Assembly (NCBI RefSeq): GCF_006494715.1
Contig: NZ_CP041151.1
Span: forward strand, 2,046,001 to 2,110,000
Length of the DNA: 64,000 nucleotides
Source of the DNA: Shewanella sp. SNU WT4
GTDB taxonomy: Bacteria; Pseudomonadota; Gammaproteobacteria; Enterobacterales; Shewanellaceae
Direction of reading: 5' to 3'
Part shown: positions 19,606-29,642 of the stretch, piece by piece
Layout: each line of letters starts with the position of its first letter
Numbering within the stretch: position 1 is the first letter of the stretch
Notes under the pieces: model-generated
What the model saw: the letters and a program-made list of their open reading frames with translations, nothing else
Databases searched by the model: none
What the model was told of the DNA's origin: nothing
Position numbers and translations under genes: made by a program

Positions 19606-20298
19606 CTATCTTTGATGCCTGTCATATAAGCGCTGCTGCACATCATAAATGGATAAGTTTTGATCTTCGAGCAGCACCATTAAGTGAAACATCAGGTCGG
19701 CGGCTTCATTGATAAGCTCTTCTTTATCATGAGTTGCTGCCGCCAGCGCCGTTTCCAAGCCTTCTTCACCGACTTTTTGCGCCATGCGCTTAGTGCCACT
19801 GGCAAATAATGATGCTGTGTAGCTAGCGGCCGCTATCTTGTTTGGCTCATTAAGACCTTGCTGCTTTTCATCATTAAATTGCTGGTGGCGGCCTTGAATA
19901 AGCTCAGATAATTGATTGATAAAGGGCTTGTTCCAGTGTGAATGCCAGCAAGTTGTGGCCCCTGTGTGGCAGGTTGGCCCCATAGGTTTGGCCATAATCA
20001 GTAAGCTGTCATTATCGCAATCGGCGCTGATACTAATAGCTTGTAAGAAATTGCCCGACGTTTCGCCTTTGCACCACAATTGCTGACGTGAGCGGCTATA
20101 AAAAGTCACCTTAGCGCTGTCTATGGTTAAAGCTAAGGCTTCGCGATTGACATAAGCCTGCATTAATACTTCGCCTGTGATCACATCTTGCACTATGGCA
20201 GGTAGTAGGCCATCGCCTTTGGCAAAATCCAGTTGTTCTAACAGCTTATCGGCATAGAGCACTGTGCTTAGTCGTTTTTCTAATGAGCTTGAATTCAT
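19606..20298 (-). CDS. hisI: Bifunctional phosphoribosyl-AMP cyclohydrolase / phosphoribosyl-ATP pyrophosphatase
   Basis: The 230-residue HisIE fusion has the cyclohydrolase half with VLMQAYVNREAL, a TFYSRSRQQLW motif and the zinc-binding C-x-x-D...CHTG...C residues, then the pyrophosphatase half with KVGEEGLETALAA and EAADLMFHL. It catalyses steps two and three of histidine synthesis. It is the last gene of the his operon, 62 bases after hisF, and is slightly longer than the E. coli protein (203), mainly through the N-terminus and the inter-domain linker. Confidence 0.96.
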   Translation of the reverse strand: MNSSSLEKRLSTVLYADKLLEQLDFAKGDGLLPAIVQDVITGEVLMQAYVNREALALTIDSAKVTFYSRSRQQLWCKGETSGNFLQAISISADCDNDSLLIMAKPMGPTCHTGATTCWHSHWNKPFINQLSELIQGRHQQFNDEKQQGLNEPNKIAAASYTASLFASGTKRMAQKVGEEGLETALAAATHDKEELINEAADLMFHLMVLLEDQNLSIYDVQQRLYDRHQR

Positions 20299-20360
20299 AA
20301 CATTGTCCTAATTTGGCTGATCCTTTGATGACATTTATAATCTTGAGCCACACTCTTGAG

Positions 20361-21137
20361 CTAGCTCAGCCTCACGGCAATATCTTGCTCACTTAAGTAG
20401 CGCTTTAATGCCTGAATATTAATGATTTGCTGATGAAATACGCTAGCGGCCAGCGCGGCATCGACCTTAGCTTGTATAAAAACTTCAGCAAAATGGGTCA
20501 TGGAGCCCGCGCCACCCGAGGCGATTAAGGGCACGTCACACCCAGAACGTATATGAGCTAACTGCTTAATATCATAGCCTTGGCGTACGCCGTCTTGATT
20601 CATCACATTTAAGACAATTTCGCCGCAGCCAAGAGCTTGCACTTGTTCCACCCAGTCTTGGGTAAACCAATCGGTTTGCTTCACTGTGCTGCTATCACCA
20701 GTAAATTGTTTTACATGGTAACTGCCGCTGTTATCGTCATAAAAAGAGTCAATGCCAATCACTATGCATTGGCGGCCAAATTCATCACATAAGCGGGATA
20801 TTAGGCTTGGGTCTGCTAATGCGGGGGAGTTAATGGAAATCTTATCGGCGCCATGGGCGAGCATAGTGCGTGCTTGGCATAAGGTGCTAATGCCGCCCGC
20901 CACACTAAAGGGAATATTGATGCGCTCGGCAATGCGCTCAACCCAAGAGGTATCAACTAAGGCGCCGCGAGTACTGGCGGTGATATCGTAAAACACCAGT
21001 TCATCCGCGCCTTCATCGGCGTAGCGCGCCGCTAAGGGCACTATGTCGCCGACAATTAAATGATCGCGAAATTGCACGCCTTTCACGACTTTACCGTCTC
21101 GAACGTCGAGACACGGAACTATGCGTTTGGCCAACAT
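20361..21137 (-). CDS. hisF: Imidazole glycerol phosphate synthase, cyclase subunit
   Basis: The 258-residue (beta/alpha)8 barrel has the classic [12 protein letters not shown] start with catalytic Asp11, an IGIDSFYD segment with the second catalytic Asp, and the phosphate-binding SGGAGS loop. It joins HisH to make IGP and AICAR from PRFAR. It overlaps the hisA end by 19 bases, as expected for a tightly packed operon. Length equals E. coli HisF. Confidence 0.97.
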   Translation of the reverse strand: MLAKRIVPCLDVRDGKVVKGVQFRDHLIVGDIVPLAARYADEGADELVFYDITASTRGALVDTSWVERIAERINIPFSVAGGISTLCQARTMLAHGADKISINSPALADPSLISRLCDEFGRQCIVIGIDSFYDDNSGSYHVKQFTGDSSTVKQTDWFTQDWVEQVQALGCGEIVLNVMNQDGVRQGYDIKQLAHIRSGCDVPLIASGGAGSMTHFAEVFIQAKVDAALAASVFHQQIINIQALKRYLSEQDIAVRLS

Positions 21138-21853
21138 GCGATTGCCTCCTTTACACTAAAGCGCTCTTCTAACAAGGCTTTACCGACAATAATGCCAGCA
21201 GCGCCGCTGTTACGCATCGCCTCAATATCCTCAAGGCTGGCAACTCCGCCTGAGCCTTGCCAGTGAACGCTGGGATAATGCTCGGCTAATTCTTGATACA
21301 AGCTAACATTTGGGCCCGTCATAGTGCCATCGCGACTAATATCTGTGACTAATGCATGACTTAACCCATGGCTTAAAAACTCAGCCATTAAGGATTCAAG
21401 GGCGATACCCGCATCTTGCTGCCAACCTGCTACGGCTAAGGATTTTTTGCCATCAATAATATTGATATCTAAGGCAAGGCAAATGGCATGACTGCCATAA
21501 GTATCGAGCCACTGACACACAAGTTTGGGTTGCTGCACGGCTAATGAGCCAATCACCACCCGATCGCTACCGCATTCAAGTAAGGTATGTAAGTCTTGCT
21601 CACAGCGCACGCCGCCGCCCACTTGTACTTGGCAGTTGAGTTGACTGACAAGTGAGGCAAGGAGCGCGCTTTGACGATTGTCTGGATGTTTGGCACCATC
21701 TAAATCCACCAGATGTAACCACTTAGCGCCTTGGGCTTGATAAGACAAGAGTTGACTTAAGGGGTCGATAGTAAACGCCGTGGCTTGCTGATAATCCCCT
21801 TGATAGAGACGCACTACTTGCCCATGAATTAAATCGATGGCAGGAATTATCAT
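21119..21853 (-). CDS. hisA: ProFAR isomerase
   Basis: The 244-residue (beta/alpha)8 barrel begins [21 protein letters not shown] with catalytic Asp7, has VGGGVR and [13 protein letters not shown], and ends with the [10 protein letters not shown] phosphate loop. It isomerises ProFAR to PRFAR. Its ATG overlaps the hisH TGA, so translation is probably coupled. Confidence 0.97.
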   Translation of the reverse strand: MIIPAIDLIHGQVVRLYQGDYQQATAFTIDPLSQLLSYQAQGAKWLHLVDLDGAKHPDNRQSALLASLVSQLNCQVQVGGGVRCEQDLHTLLECGSDRVVIGSLAVQQPKLVCQWLDTYGSHAICLALDINIIDGKKSLAVAGWQQDAGIALESLMAEFLSHGLSHALVTDISRDGTMTGPNVSLYQELAEHYPSVHWQGSGGVASLEDIEAMRNSGAAGIIVGKALLEERFSVKEAIACWPNA

Positions 21854-22554
21854 CAGTTCATCTCCATAAAGTTGCGCAGGATTTGCTCGCCAACCAAGGC
21901 GCTTTTTTCGGGGTGAAATTGCACGCCCATAAAATTATCGCGACCAATGGCGGCGCTAAACTCTTGGCCATAATGACAAGTGGCTAAAGTGAAGTTTGAT
22001 TGCGGCGCGGCAAAGCTATGCACAAAATACACAAAACTGCCGCTGGCCACTCCGCGAAACAGCGGATGCGAGCTCACGCTTAGTTGATTCCAGCCCATGT
22101 GGGGCACAGGTAAGTTATCGGCCTGTAGCGGATTAATCTTGGTGGGGATTATGCCTAAACAGGCAACGTCGCCTTCACTGGAAAACTCAGTTAACAACTG
22201 CATGCCAAGACAAATGCCTAAGAGGGGTTGCTTAAGCTCAGCGATGAGTTGACACAAATCCTTGGCCTGTAATTGGCGCATGGCGGCTGTGGCCGAGCCA
22301 ACTCCTGGCAATATGACTCTGGTGGCGGCGCGAATTGTGTTGATATCGCAACTTACAATTAACTGGCGTGCTTGCTTGCCAGCCCCTGTCGCAAACTCTT
22401 TAGTAAACTCTGCAGCAAGTACGCGCTCGCAGGCAAATTTCACTGAGTTTAAATTAGCGCAGCCAGTATCGATAATGACAGTAGTATCTATTATTTCAGA
22501 GCTATCTCTCATGTCAGTGCTAGCAATTATGTCAGTATCTGTACTCATGGTCAT
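21853..22554 (-). CDS. hisH: Imidazole glycerol phosphate synthase, glutaminase subunit, with N-terminal extension
   Basis: The 233-residue class I glutamine amidotransferase has the nucleophile motif [10 protein letters not shown] and the His-x-Glu of FHPEKS, plus the PGVGSA oxyanion loop. It supplies ammonia to HisF. It is about 37 residues longer than E. coli HisH (196): about 25 extra residues precede the canonical [12 protein letters not shown] start, and a segment near residues 50-70 is also expanded. ATG 22554 overlaps the hisB TGA as ATGA and has AAAGGA five bases upstream, which supports the long form. Other starts exist at 22560, 22548 and 22512. Confidence 0.93.
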   Translation of the reverse strand: MTMSTDTDIIASTDMRDSSEIIDTTVIIDTGCANLNSVKFACERVLAAEFTKEFATGAGKQARQLIVSCDINTIRAATRVILPGVGSATAAMRQLQAKDLCQLIAELKQPLLGICLGMQLLTEFSSEGDVACLGIIPTKINPLQADNLPVPHMGWNQLSVSSHPLFRGVASGSFVYFVHSFAAPQSNFTLATCHYGQEFSAAIGRDNFMGVQFHPEKSALVGEQILRNFMEMN

Positions 22555-23624
22555 AAGCATCCTTTGCTTGATGGCAATTGCTTACCATCAACCTTAATGG
22601 CTTGACGTAAGGCGCGCCCTAAGGCTTTAAACATGGCTTCGACTCTGTGATGATCATTGTCCGCCTCGGCGCTTACATGCACGTTGGCGCGCAGGCCATC
22701 GGCAAATGAGCGGAAAAAGTGCGGGACCATCTCAGTTGCCAGTCCGCCGACGCGCTCCCCCTTAAAGCTGGCATCGCAGCGACTGTAGGGCCTGCCCGAT
22801 AAGTCTAATAAGCATTCACCGCGCGCTTCATCCATAGGTAAGCTAAAGCCAAAGCGGCCAATGCCGAGTTTATTGCCTAAGGCTTGGCGGATGGCATCGC
22901 CTAATGCGAGCGCGGTATCTTCTATGCTGTGGTGATCATCTATGTGTAAGTCACCTTTGACTGTGACGGTTAGGCTGATGTTGGCGTGGGTTGCGATTTG
23001 ATCGAGCATGTGATCAAAAAAACCTATGCCTGTGCTAATGACTTTGGTGCCAGGGTTATCTAAATCTAGCTCCACTAGAATATCGGTTTCAGACGTAGTG
23101 CGGCGTACGCAAGCTTGTCTTGGTTGATTCAATAACTGGTTAACTATTTGTCGCCAGCTGCATGTTTCTCGCTGGTATTGAATGCCGCGTACTCCCATGG
23201 CTTGGGCTAATTGCATATCAGTCACGCGATCGCCAATCACGGCCGAGCGGGTAAAATCAACTTTGCCTTGAGTTAAATAGTCTCTGACCAACCCAAGTTT
23301 AGGTTTGCGGCAACTGCAATTGTCGCTATCAAAGTGCGGACAAATCAGTACTTGTTGAAACTTAACCCCTTGAGACTCGAACACTTGCATCATTAAATTA
23401 TGGGGTAAGTCAAAATCCGCTTGGGGGAAGGAGTGGCTGCCTAAACCATCTTGGTTAGATACCATCACAAGACCAAAGCCTGTCGCTTGCAATTGCAGCA
23501 GGGCAGTGATGGCATCTTTTTCAAAGGCTAATTTAGAGGCGCTATCGACTTGCTTGTCGGTAACAGGCTCTTCGATAAGGGTGCCATCACGGTCGATAAA
23601 GAGTAGGGCGCGTGCTTGGTTCAT
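22551..23624 (-). CDS. hisB: Bifunctional histidinol-phosphatase / imidazoleglycerol-phosphate dehydratase
   Basis: The 357-residue protein fuses two domains. The N-terminal HAD phosphatase has [20 protein letters not shown] and a zinc-binding [15 protein letters not shown]. The C-terminal IGP dehydratase has [29 protein letters not shown] and [13 protein letters not shown]. The fusion is typical of gammaproteobacteria (E. coli 355). It overlaps hisC upstream and hisH downstream by ATGA-type junctions. Confidence 0.97.
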   Translation of the reverse strand: MNQARALLFIDRDGTLIEEPVTDKQVDSASKLAFEKDAITALLQLQATGFGLVMVSNQDGLGSHSFPQADFDLPHNLMMQVFESQGVKFQQVLICPHFDSDNCSCRKPKLGLVRDYLTQGKVDFTRSAVIGDRVTDMQLAQAMGVRGIQYQRETCSWRQIVNQLLNQPRQACVRRTTSETDILVELDLDNPGTKVISTGIGFFDHMLDQIATHANISLTVTVKGDLHIDDHHSIEDTALALGDAIRQALGNKLGIGRFGFSLPMDEARGECLLDLSGRPYSRCDASFKGERVGGLATEMVPHFFRSFADGLRANVHVSAEADNDHHRVEAMFKALGRALRQAIKVDGKQLPSSKGCL

Positions 23625-24730
23625 GAGTTCACCTTGTTCTTGTTTTGGTTGTCATTAGCATTGGCGAGGTTGGCATTGATGGCATCTAATGCCTTGATGA
23701 CGCGCTCAATATCAGCACTATGGCCCACACTAAAACGTATGGCTTGGGCTAAGCGTGGATGTTTATACTGGCGCGCTACTATGCCGTATTGCTGCAATAT
23801 TGCTGTGACTAATGAAAGTGACGACAGGGTTGCGAGCACAAAATTACCTTGGCCAGGCTGCACTGCGCTGACAGCAAGGCACTCGGTTAACGCGGCGGCT
23901 AATCTTTGTCTTTGTTGATTGAGGCTTTGCACTTGAGTGCGCATTTGCATTAGGCCGTCAGGCGTTAACGCCGCTTGCGCTAATAAGGCCACCGGCAGTG
24001 GCACAGGATAGGGCGCTATGATGCGCATCATCATGGTTAATATCGCAGGATCGGCTAAACAAAAACCGCAGCGCGCCCCAGCTAAGGCAAAGGCTTTGGA
24101 CAAGGTGCGCAAAATTACCAGATTGGGATACTGCTCCAGTAAATCTATGACAGACTCGCTGGCACTAAATTCGATATAAGCCTCATCAATGACCACTAGG
24201 CTGGTGGGCAGCGCTTTTACTAGTGACTCAATGGCGGCGCGGCTTTGCAGATTACCGGTAGGATTATTGGGGTGACAAATAAACACTAATTTGCAGCCTT
24301 GCATAGTGCTGGTGGCTGTCACTGGCAATGACCAATCCTCATTAAGCGCGGTATCTACTACAGCGACATTATGGCTAGCGGCGCTAATAGCATACATGCC
24401 ATAGGTCGGACTAAAGATGCCAATACTGTCTTGCCCACTAATGCAAAACGTGCGAATTAATAACTCTATGGCTTCATCGGCGCCGCGGCAGGTTAGTACT
24501 TGTTCGGGCGCAAGCTTGGCATAGCTGGCATAGGCCGCAATTAAGGCTGGTGGCTGGCACTCGGGGTAGCGATTGATGCCGACTATGTCACTATTATTAA
24601 ACGGCGATTCGTTGGCATTGAGCCAAATTTCCCCAGCGCCGCCTAAGCGGCGCGCGCTTTCGTACACTTGTAAGTCTAATAATTCTGGGCGGCACAATTG
24701 CTGCGCTAACACTTGGGCATTACTCATCAT
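23621..24730 (-). CDS. hisC: Histidinol-phosphate aminotransferase
   Basis: The 369-residue fold-type I PLP enzyme has the family segments [39 protein letters not shown] and the PLP lysine in [11 protein letters not shown]. It transaminates imidazole-acetol phosphate with glutamate. It overlaps the hisD end by 11 bases. The last 15 residues are unusually Asn/Lys-rich, a weakly conserved tail. Confidence 0.97.
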   Translation of the reverse strand: MMSNAQVLAQQLCRPELLDLQVYESARRLGGAGEIWLNANESPFNNSDIVGINRYPECQPPALIAAYASYAKLAPEQVLTCRGADEAIELLIRTFCISGQDSIGIFSPTYGMYAISAASHNVAVVDTALNEDWSLPVTATSTMQGCKLVFICHPNNPTGNLQSRAAIESLVKALPTSLVVIDEAYIEFSASESVIDLLEQYPNLVILRTLSKAFALAGARCGFCLADPAILTMMMRIIAPYPVPLPVALLAQAALTPDGLMQMRTQVQSLNQQRQRLAAALTECLAVSAVQPGQGNFVLATLSSLSLVTAILQQYGIVARQYKHPRLAQAIRFSVGHSADIERVIKALDAINANLANANDNQNKNKVNS

Positions 24731-26057
24731 TAGTCAGCTCCTTAAGACGGACTTTGATTGCGTTAGCATGGCCATCGAGTAATTCAGCGTTTGCAAGGGC
24801 AATTACGTGGGGGCCTAAGCTTTTAAGCCCCGCGCTGCTAACCCTTTGCACGGTAAAGCGGCGACTAAAATCTGCAAGCGATAAGCTTGAAACGCTGCGG
24901 CTATAGCCATAGGTGGGTAATACATGGTTAGTGCCACTGGCATAATCGCCCACAGACTCCGGAGTATAAGCGCCCACAAAAATGGAGCCGGCGCTGCGCA
25001 CCTTAGCAAGCACAGCCTCATTATCTTGAGTTTGAATGATTAAATGCTCAGGCCCATAGCGATTTGATATAGTCACAGCTTCATCCATGTCCGCGCATAA
25101 AATCATGCGGCTATTGCTTAAGGCAGCGCTTGCTATATCGCAGCGTGATAACCGCGGTAATTGCCCCTCGATGGCGCGCTGCACTTGCTCAAGTAACTCG
25201 CGGCTATCACTCACTAACAAGACTTGTGAGTCACTGCCATGCTCGGCTTGGCTCAGTAAATCTGCTGCAATAAAGGCAGGATTGGCCGCGCCATCAGCAA
25301 TCACTAACACTTCCGATGGCCCCGCTGGCATATCAATACTAATGGCCACACGTTTTGATTGGGCGACTTGCTGTTTAGCTTCCGTCACATAGCTATTGCC
25401 CGGGCCAAATATCTTATCAACTGGGGCTATGGTTTCTGTGCCAAAGGCGAGTGCCGCTATGGCCTGGGCACCACCTACTTGATAAATCTCAGTAATATCG
25501 CATTGACGGGCGGCATAAATAATGGCTTCGCTAATGGGAGCCGGGCTTACCAGTACGCGGCGGCGACATCTGGCAATGGCCGCGGGAATGGCTAGCATCA
25601 TGACAGTGCTGATTAATGGCGCTGTGCCGCCTGGCACATATAAGCCAACGCTTTCAATGGCTTCGGTTCTCAGTTCACAATTAACCCCAGGGCGAGTTGC
25701 TAGCGCAATGGGTTCCAATTGCTGCGCTGAATGAAACTTAACTATGTTGGCTATGGCATAATCTATGGCGGCTTTGAGCTCAAGGCTTAAGTTGTTACCA
25801 GCCTCTTGCCAAGCATTTGCTGGTAACTTCAGCGGCGCGTCTGAGTTATCAAACTTAAGGGTTAATCGGCGAAGGGCGGCGTCGCCATCGTTTGCCACTA
25901 ATTGCAAAATCTCGCTAACGCTGCGCGTAACTTCATCGCTGCCAATCTGCTCGGCGCGTTGCAAGCAGGCATGTTGCTGCGCCTTAACAAGGCGACACCA
26001 TTCCACGATTGTCATAACTTGGGTCATGCTTGGCGGATTTATTGACTGCATCATCAT
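24720..26057 (-). CDS. hisD: Histidinol dehydrogenase
   Basis: The 445-residue protein has the signature stretch from IDMPAGPSEVLVIAD through ADLLSQAEHGSDSQ, with the zinc-binding Gln and His, and the later GPEHLI and GSIFVGAYTPESVGDYASGTNHVLPT parts. It oxidises histidinol to histidine in two NAD-dependent steps. Its ATG directly follows the hisG stop codon. Several ATG codons lie at the N-terminus, so the first few residues are uncertain. Confidence 0.97.
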   Translation of the reverse strand: MMMQSINPPSMTQVMTIVEWCRLVKAQQHACLQRAEQIGSDEVTRSVSEILQLVANDGDAALRRLTLKFDNSDAPLKLPANAWQEAGNNLSLELKAAIDYAIANIVKFHSAQQLEPIALATRPGVNCELRTEAIESVGLYVPGGTAPLISTVMMLAIPAAIARCRRRVLVSPAPISEAIIYAARQCDITEIYQVGGAQAIAALAFGTETIAPVDKIFGPGNSYVTEAKQQVAQSKRVAISIDMPAGPSEVLVIADGAANPAFIAADLLSQAEHGSDSQVLLVSDSRELLEQVQRAIEGQLPRLSRCDIASAALSNSRMILCADMDEAVTISNRYGPEHLIIQTQDNEAVLAKVRSAGSIFVGAYTPESVGDYASGTNHVLPTYGYSRSVSSLSLADFSRRFTVQRVSSAGLKSLGPHVIALANAELLDGHANAIKVRLKELTNDE

Positions 26058-26972
26058 TTACCCCAGCATTTTTTCAATCGGTAGCACTAAGATGGAGCTC
26101 GCGCCTAAGGCGGAGAGTTGCTCCATAGTGTCCCAAAACAAATCTTCACTGCTGACCACATGAATCGCGACTTTGCTGCCATCATCATTGAGCGGCAATA
26201 TGGTGGGGTTTTCTGCGCCTGGCAGCAGGGCAACTATGTCACTGATACTGGCCTTAGGGGCGTGCAGCATTATGTATTTACTTTCGCGGGCGCGGATAAC
26301 GCCATGAATGCGTGATAGTAAGGTGTTGATTAAGTTTTGTTTGCTGGCTTGCTCAAGACTATCTTGAGCGTTAATGCTGGACTGAATAAGGCAAGCCATG
26401 GAGCGATAAATCACCTCTTGCTCGACTAAGCCATTGGCTTCTAACGTCGCCCCAGTTGATACTAGATCGCAAATAGCATCGGCAAGGCCTGCGCGCGGGG
26501 CAACTTCAACTGAGCCTTTGAGTAAACAATCTTTGTAACTTACGCCTTGCTCTTTCATAAAGCGGCGCAATAAATTGGGATAAGAGGTGGCTAAGCGTAA
26601 ACCTTGCAGTGATTCAATCCCTTGGTAGGGAAACTCTTTAGGCAACGCTAGAGCTAAACGGCAACGGCCAAAATCTAGTTGTTTAAGTTTTTGGTATTCT
26701 GCGGGTTTGCCTATTAACTGCCGATCTAATTGCTCTTCTTCTAAAACGTTTTCACCTATGATGCCTAAATCCACCACGCCATCCATGATAAGCCCCGGGA
26801 TGTCATCATCTCTTACTCGCAGAATATCTATGGGCATGTTATCGGCGTGGGCAATCAGGCGCTGTTCATTGATGGTAAATTTAACCCCACATGACTTGAG
26901 CAAGGCTTGGGAATCTTTGGCTAAACGGCCAGATTTTTGAATGGCTATTCGTAGTCGCGTTTCTTTGTTCAT
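26058..26972 (-). CDS. hisG: ATP phosphoribosyltransferase, long form
   Basis: The 304-residue protein is the long HisG with a C-terminal regulatory domain (E. coli 299). It begins [16 protein letters not shown] and has the PRPP loop region [14 protein letters not shown]. It catalyses the first, feedback-inhibited step from ATP and PRPP. It is the first structural gene of the operon and lies immediately downstream of the his attenuator, so its expression should depend on histidyl-tRNA charging. Confidence 0.97.
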   Translation of the reverse strand: MNKETRLRIAIQKSGRLAKDSQALLKSCGVKFTINEQRLIAHADNMPIDILRVRDDDIPGLIMDGVVDLGIIGENVLEEEQLDRQLIGKPAEYQKLKQLDFGRCRLALALPKEFPYQGIESLQGLRLATSYPNLLRRFMKEQGVSYKDCLLKGSVEVAPRAGLADAICDLVSTGATLEANGLVEQEVIYRSMACLIQSSINAQDSLEQASKQNLINTLLSRIHGVIRARESKYIMLHAPKASISDIVALLPGAENPTILPLNDDGSKVAIHVVSSEDLFWDTMEQLSALGASSILVLPIEKMLG

Positions 26973-27011
26973 GATCGTACCTGTACTTTTGTTAGGGTTG
27001 ATCAGGGACTT

Positions 27012-27046
27012 AAAACAAAAAACCCCTGAAATTCCTTCCAGGGGTA
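27012..27046 (-). terminator. his operon attenuator terminator
   Basis: Read on the minus strand, ACCCCTG (27045-27039) pairs with CAGGGGT (27027-27021) and is followed by TTTTTTGTTTT. It lies between the leader peptide and hisG. Within it, GAAGGA (27038-27033, minus) can instead pair with TCCTTC (27073-27068, minus) upstream, giving a plausible antiterminator. Confidence 0.85.
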
Positions 27047-27079
27047 TGAGCTGAGAGCTGGCCGCCAGAAGGATAGAGT

Positions 27080-27103
27080 CCTTCGGCAGTGAGCGTCCGA
27101 AGG
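27080..27103 (-). promoter_or_regulatory. his leader pause/anti-antiterminator hairpin
   Basis: CCTTCGG (minus 27103-27097) pairs with CCGAAGG (minus 27086-27080) directly after the leader peptide stop. This is where attenuation models place the pause hairpin that competes with the antiterminator. Confidence 0.6.
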
Positions 27104-27151
27104 CTACCGCTTATGGTGATGATGAAGAGTGTTTATTAATGTCAGCAGCAT
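27104..27151 (-). CDS. hisL: his operon leader peptide
   Basis: A 15-codon reading frame on the minus strand, [15 protein letters not shown] then TAG, has four consecutive histidine codons (27113-27124). It precedes alternative hairpins and an intrinsic terminator before hisG. This is the classic ribosome-mediated attenuation architecture: stalling at His codons when tRNA-His is uncharged should favour read-through into hisG. The run is shorter than the seven His codons in E. coli. Confidence 0.88.
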   Translation of the reverse strand: MLLTLINTLHHHHKR

Positions 27152-27350
27152 AGGTTTATCTCGCTCGGTAGTTAGGATGAAGCAATTGCTTGATTTTTAA
27201 ACTAGCGACAATCCAACACTTGAGCAAGCATCTTTTTTAATGCGTGAGTTTTATTCATCAAGCTGCTGACTTGAATGCTGGTCGATAACAGGCATAATGC
27301 TTGCCAATCTCTAGACTTGGCGTTTGTGCCACTATCGTTAAGGTGTCCAT

Positions 27351-29351
27351 TTGCGCCAATCTCTTGTTGAACATACTGCCAAGGTGTTTGTGAATGGCGG
27401 CCCGCTTAGCCAGCATATTCGCAATTATGAGTGCCGGCCGCAGCAGCAAATCATGGCGCAAGCTGTGGCGAAATGTTTATCTAGAGGTAAGCATTTACTG
27501 ATAGAAGCGGGCACAGGTGTGGGTAAAACCTACAGTTATTTAGCGCCGATTTTACTCAGTGGCCAGCGGGTGATTATTAGTACGGGCACTAAAAATCTAC
27601 AAGAGCAACTGGTCGCTAAAGATTTACCTGCCTTAACCCAAATGCTTAGTTTGCCGCGGGATGTAGCGCTATTAAAAGGTCGCGGCAATTATTTGTGCCA
27701 GTGGCAATTAATGGAGCAATTACAAGCATCAAGCTCACTTGACGCGCAGGTGCTTGATGATTTACTGCGAATTCATCAATGGCAAACAAGCAGTCTTGAC
27801 GGTGATTTAGATAGTTTGCAGTGGGTTTCTGAGCACAGTAAAGCGCGGGACCTAGTGCGCAGCCGCGCAGATGGCTGCCAAGGCCAGCGCTGCGATTACT
27901 ATCAAGCCTGTTTTACCCGCAAAGCCCGCGCTAAGGCGTGTGAGGCCAAGCTTGTGGTCGTCAATCATCATTTGCTACTCGCTGAACATAAACAAGTGCA
28001 CTCTGACGTTGAGCCTTGGCTGCCAAATGTTGATGCCATAGTGCTGGATGAAGCCCATCAGTTACCCGATTTATTGGCGCGCCACTTTGCGCGCACGTTT
28101 TCCATGGTTAAGTGCCAGCAGCTATTAAACCAATTGGCGTATCTAGGTCAAACGCAGTTAAGTGATACCCGCGCTTTAACCACTTGCGTGCACGCCGCGG
28201 CCTTAAGTTTAGCGGCGTGGCAACAATTACTGATTGAGCATTATGCTAACGGCAATAGTGTTAATTGGCGCCATTACTTAGCGAGTCGCGCCATTTGTAC
28301 GCAGATGGGGCAATTGCAGCAGCAATTAGTCCAACTCACTGAATTATTAACCGCGCTGTTAGTGAATTTCCCCGAGCTTGACGCTTATGTCATTGGCCTT
28401 GATGAACTGTGTCTTGATCTTAACGCCTTTATTGAAACTGATGATTCCACCTCGGCGTATGTGGTCGATGGTTTGTCTGGGGCGGCTTATGCCGCTGGAT
28501 TGGCAACATCTAATAACACTGCCAAAATCAGCTTGCACCAAATCCCGTGGCAATTAGGCCATCAATTTCAGCAACTTTTGACTGAGCAATATGGGGCGGA
28601 TTGCCGCCTTATCATGACATCGGCCACTTTGCAGATGCATGGCTCGCTCCAAACGTTTGCATCCACCTTAGGTTTTACTGGCAAATATGCCAATCAAGTT
28701 GAGCAAGTGGTACTTGATAGTCCATTTGATTATGGGCGCCAAGCCTTATTGTGCGTGCCAAGGCAGCTTTATGATGTCCGCCATCAACAATCAGCGGCGC
28801 AGTTAATCAGTATTTGTCAGCAAGCCATTAGTGCTGCCGATGGCCGCACTTTTGTGCTCTTTACCTCGCACGCTATGTTAAATCAGGTGGCGGCGCGCTT
28901 GCCAAGTCTTGTGAGTCAACCGGTATTAATTCAAGGGCAGGGCAGTAAATCGGCTTTGCTGGATAAATTTAGGCAGTTGGGCAACGCGGTGTTGCTGGGG
29001 AGTTTTAGTTTTTGGGAAGGGGTGGATGTTAAAGGGCGGCAATTAAGCTGCGTGATTATTGATAAATTACCTTTCACGCCGCCAGATGATCCTTTGCTCG
29101 CTATGAAGTCCTTGCAATTACAGTTGCAAGGGCAAGATCCCTTTACTCAGTTGGCCGTGCCTTTGGCGGCGATGAAACTAAAGCAAGGGGTAGGGCGCCT
29201 GATTCGCGACAGTCGCGATCAGGGGGCGTTGATCTTATGTGACCATCGCATAGTCAATCGCCCTTATGGCGGAGCCTTACTTGCCGCGCTGCCGCCCATG
29301 CGGCGCACTCGCGATTTACAGCAAGCCTTAGATTTTTTGCAGAAGATTTAG
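27351..29351 (+). CDS. yoaA: DinG-family ATP-dependent helicase YoaA
   Basis: The 666-residue superfamily 2 (XPD/DinG-like) helicase has Walker A EAGTGVGKT, IISTGTKNLQEQL, an Fe-S cluster cysteine set (YLCQW, CQGQRCDYYQAC and AKAC), the DEAH box VLDEAHQLPD, SFWEGVDVKG, and motif VI QGVGRLIRD. It matches E. coli YoaA (636), which works with HolC in repair of stalled forks. The start is a TTG at 27351 with AAGGTG at 27340-27345; a GTG at 27390 is an alternative. It is divergent from the his operon. Confidence 0.93.
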   Translation: MRQSLVEHTAKVFVNGGPLSQHIRNYECRPQQQIMAQAVAKCLSRGKHLLIEAGTGVGKTYSYLAPILLSGQRVIISTGTKNLQEQLVAKDLPALTQMLSLPRDVALLKGRGNYLCQWQLMEQLQASSSLDAQVLDDLLRIHQWQTSSLDGDLDSLQWVSEHSKARDLVRSRADGCQGQRCDYYQACFTRKARAKACEAKLVVVNHHLLLAEHKQVHSDVEPWLPNVDAIVLDEAHQLPDLLARHFARTFSMVKCQQLLNQLAYLGQTQLSDTRALTTCVHAAALSLAAWQQLLIEHYANGNSVNWRHYLASRAICTQMGQLQQQLVQLTELLTALLVNFPELDAYVIGLDELCLDLNAFIETDDSTSAYVVDGLSGAAYAAGLATSNNTAKISLHQIPWQLGHQFQQLLTEQYGADCRLIMTSATLQMHGSLQTFASTLGFTGKYANQVEQVVLDSPFDYGRQALLCVPRQLYDVRHQQSAAQLISICQQAISAADGRTFVLFTSHAMLNQVAARLPSLVSQPVLIQGQGSKSALLDKFRQLGNAVLLGSFSFWEGVDVKGRQLSCVIIDKLPFTPPDDPLLAMKSLQLQLQGQDPFTQLAVPLAAMKLKQGVGRLIRDSRDQGALILCDHRIVNRPYGGALLAALPPMRRTRDLQQALDFLQKI

Positions 29352-29396
29352 CTTTCTTGCAGAAGATCTAACTTTCTTGCAAAAAATCTAACCTGA
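29337..29396 (+). repeat. Three tandem 20-bp imperfect repeats at the yoaA 3' end
   Basis: Units at 29337-29356, 29357-29376 and 29377-29396 share the pattern TTGCAgAAgATcTAaCtTTC. The first contains the yoaA stop codon and the others follow it. The second differs from the first at two positions; the third is more degenerate. Confidence 0.75.
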
Positions 29397-29607
29397 TAGT
29401 TAATGTCGGCGAGTCTTTGGCGGCGTTTTAGATGCAAAAAGTTGTGTGATATTTATTTTTAGATTTTTTTAGAGATATTTATCGCTTAATTCTGAGCTCT
29501 TTGCAGTTGTTTGTGTTGGGTTTGCTGGTTCTGGTAGCGGTTGACTCTGCTGGCTGCGAAACGTTTTTTTCAGATCTCAGTGGCCATCTTGGTGTGATCT
29601 CGCGCAC

Positions 29608-29636
29608 TTGTTACATGCTGGTATGGAGATGATAAT
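29608..29636 (+). promoter_or_regulatory. Sigma-70 type promoter of putative sRNA
   Basis: TTGTTA (29608-29613) and GATAAT (29631-29636) are separated by exactly 17 bases. The predicted start is near 29643. Confidence 0.5.
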
Positions 29637-29642
29637 GGCGTC

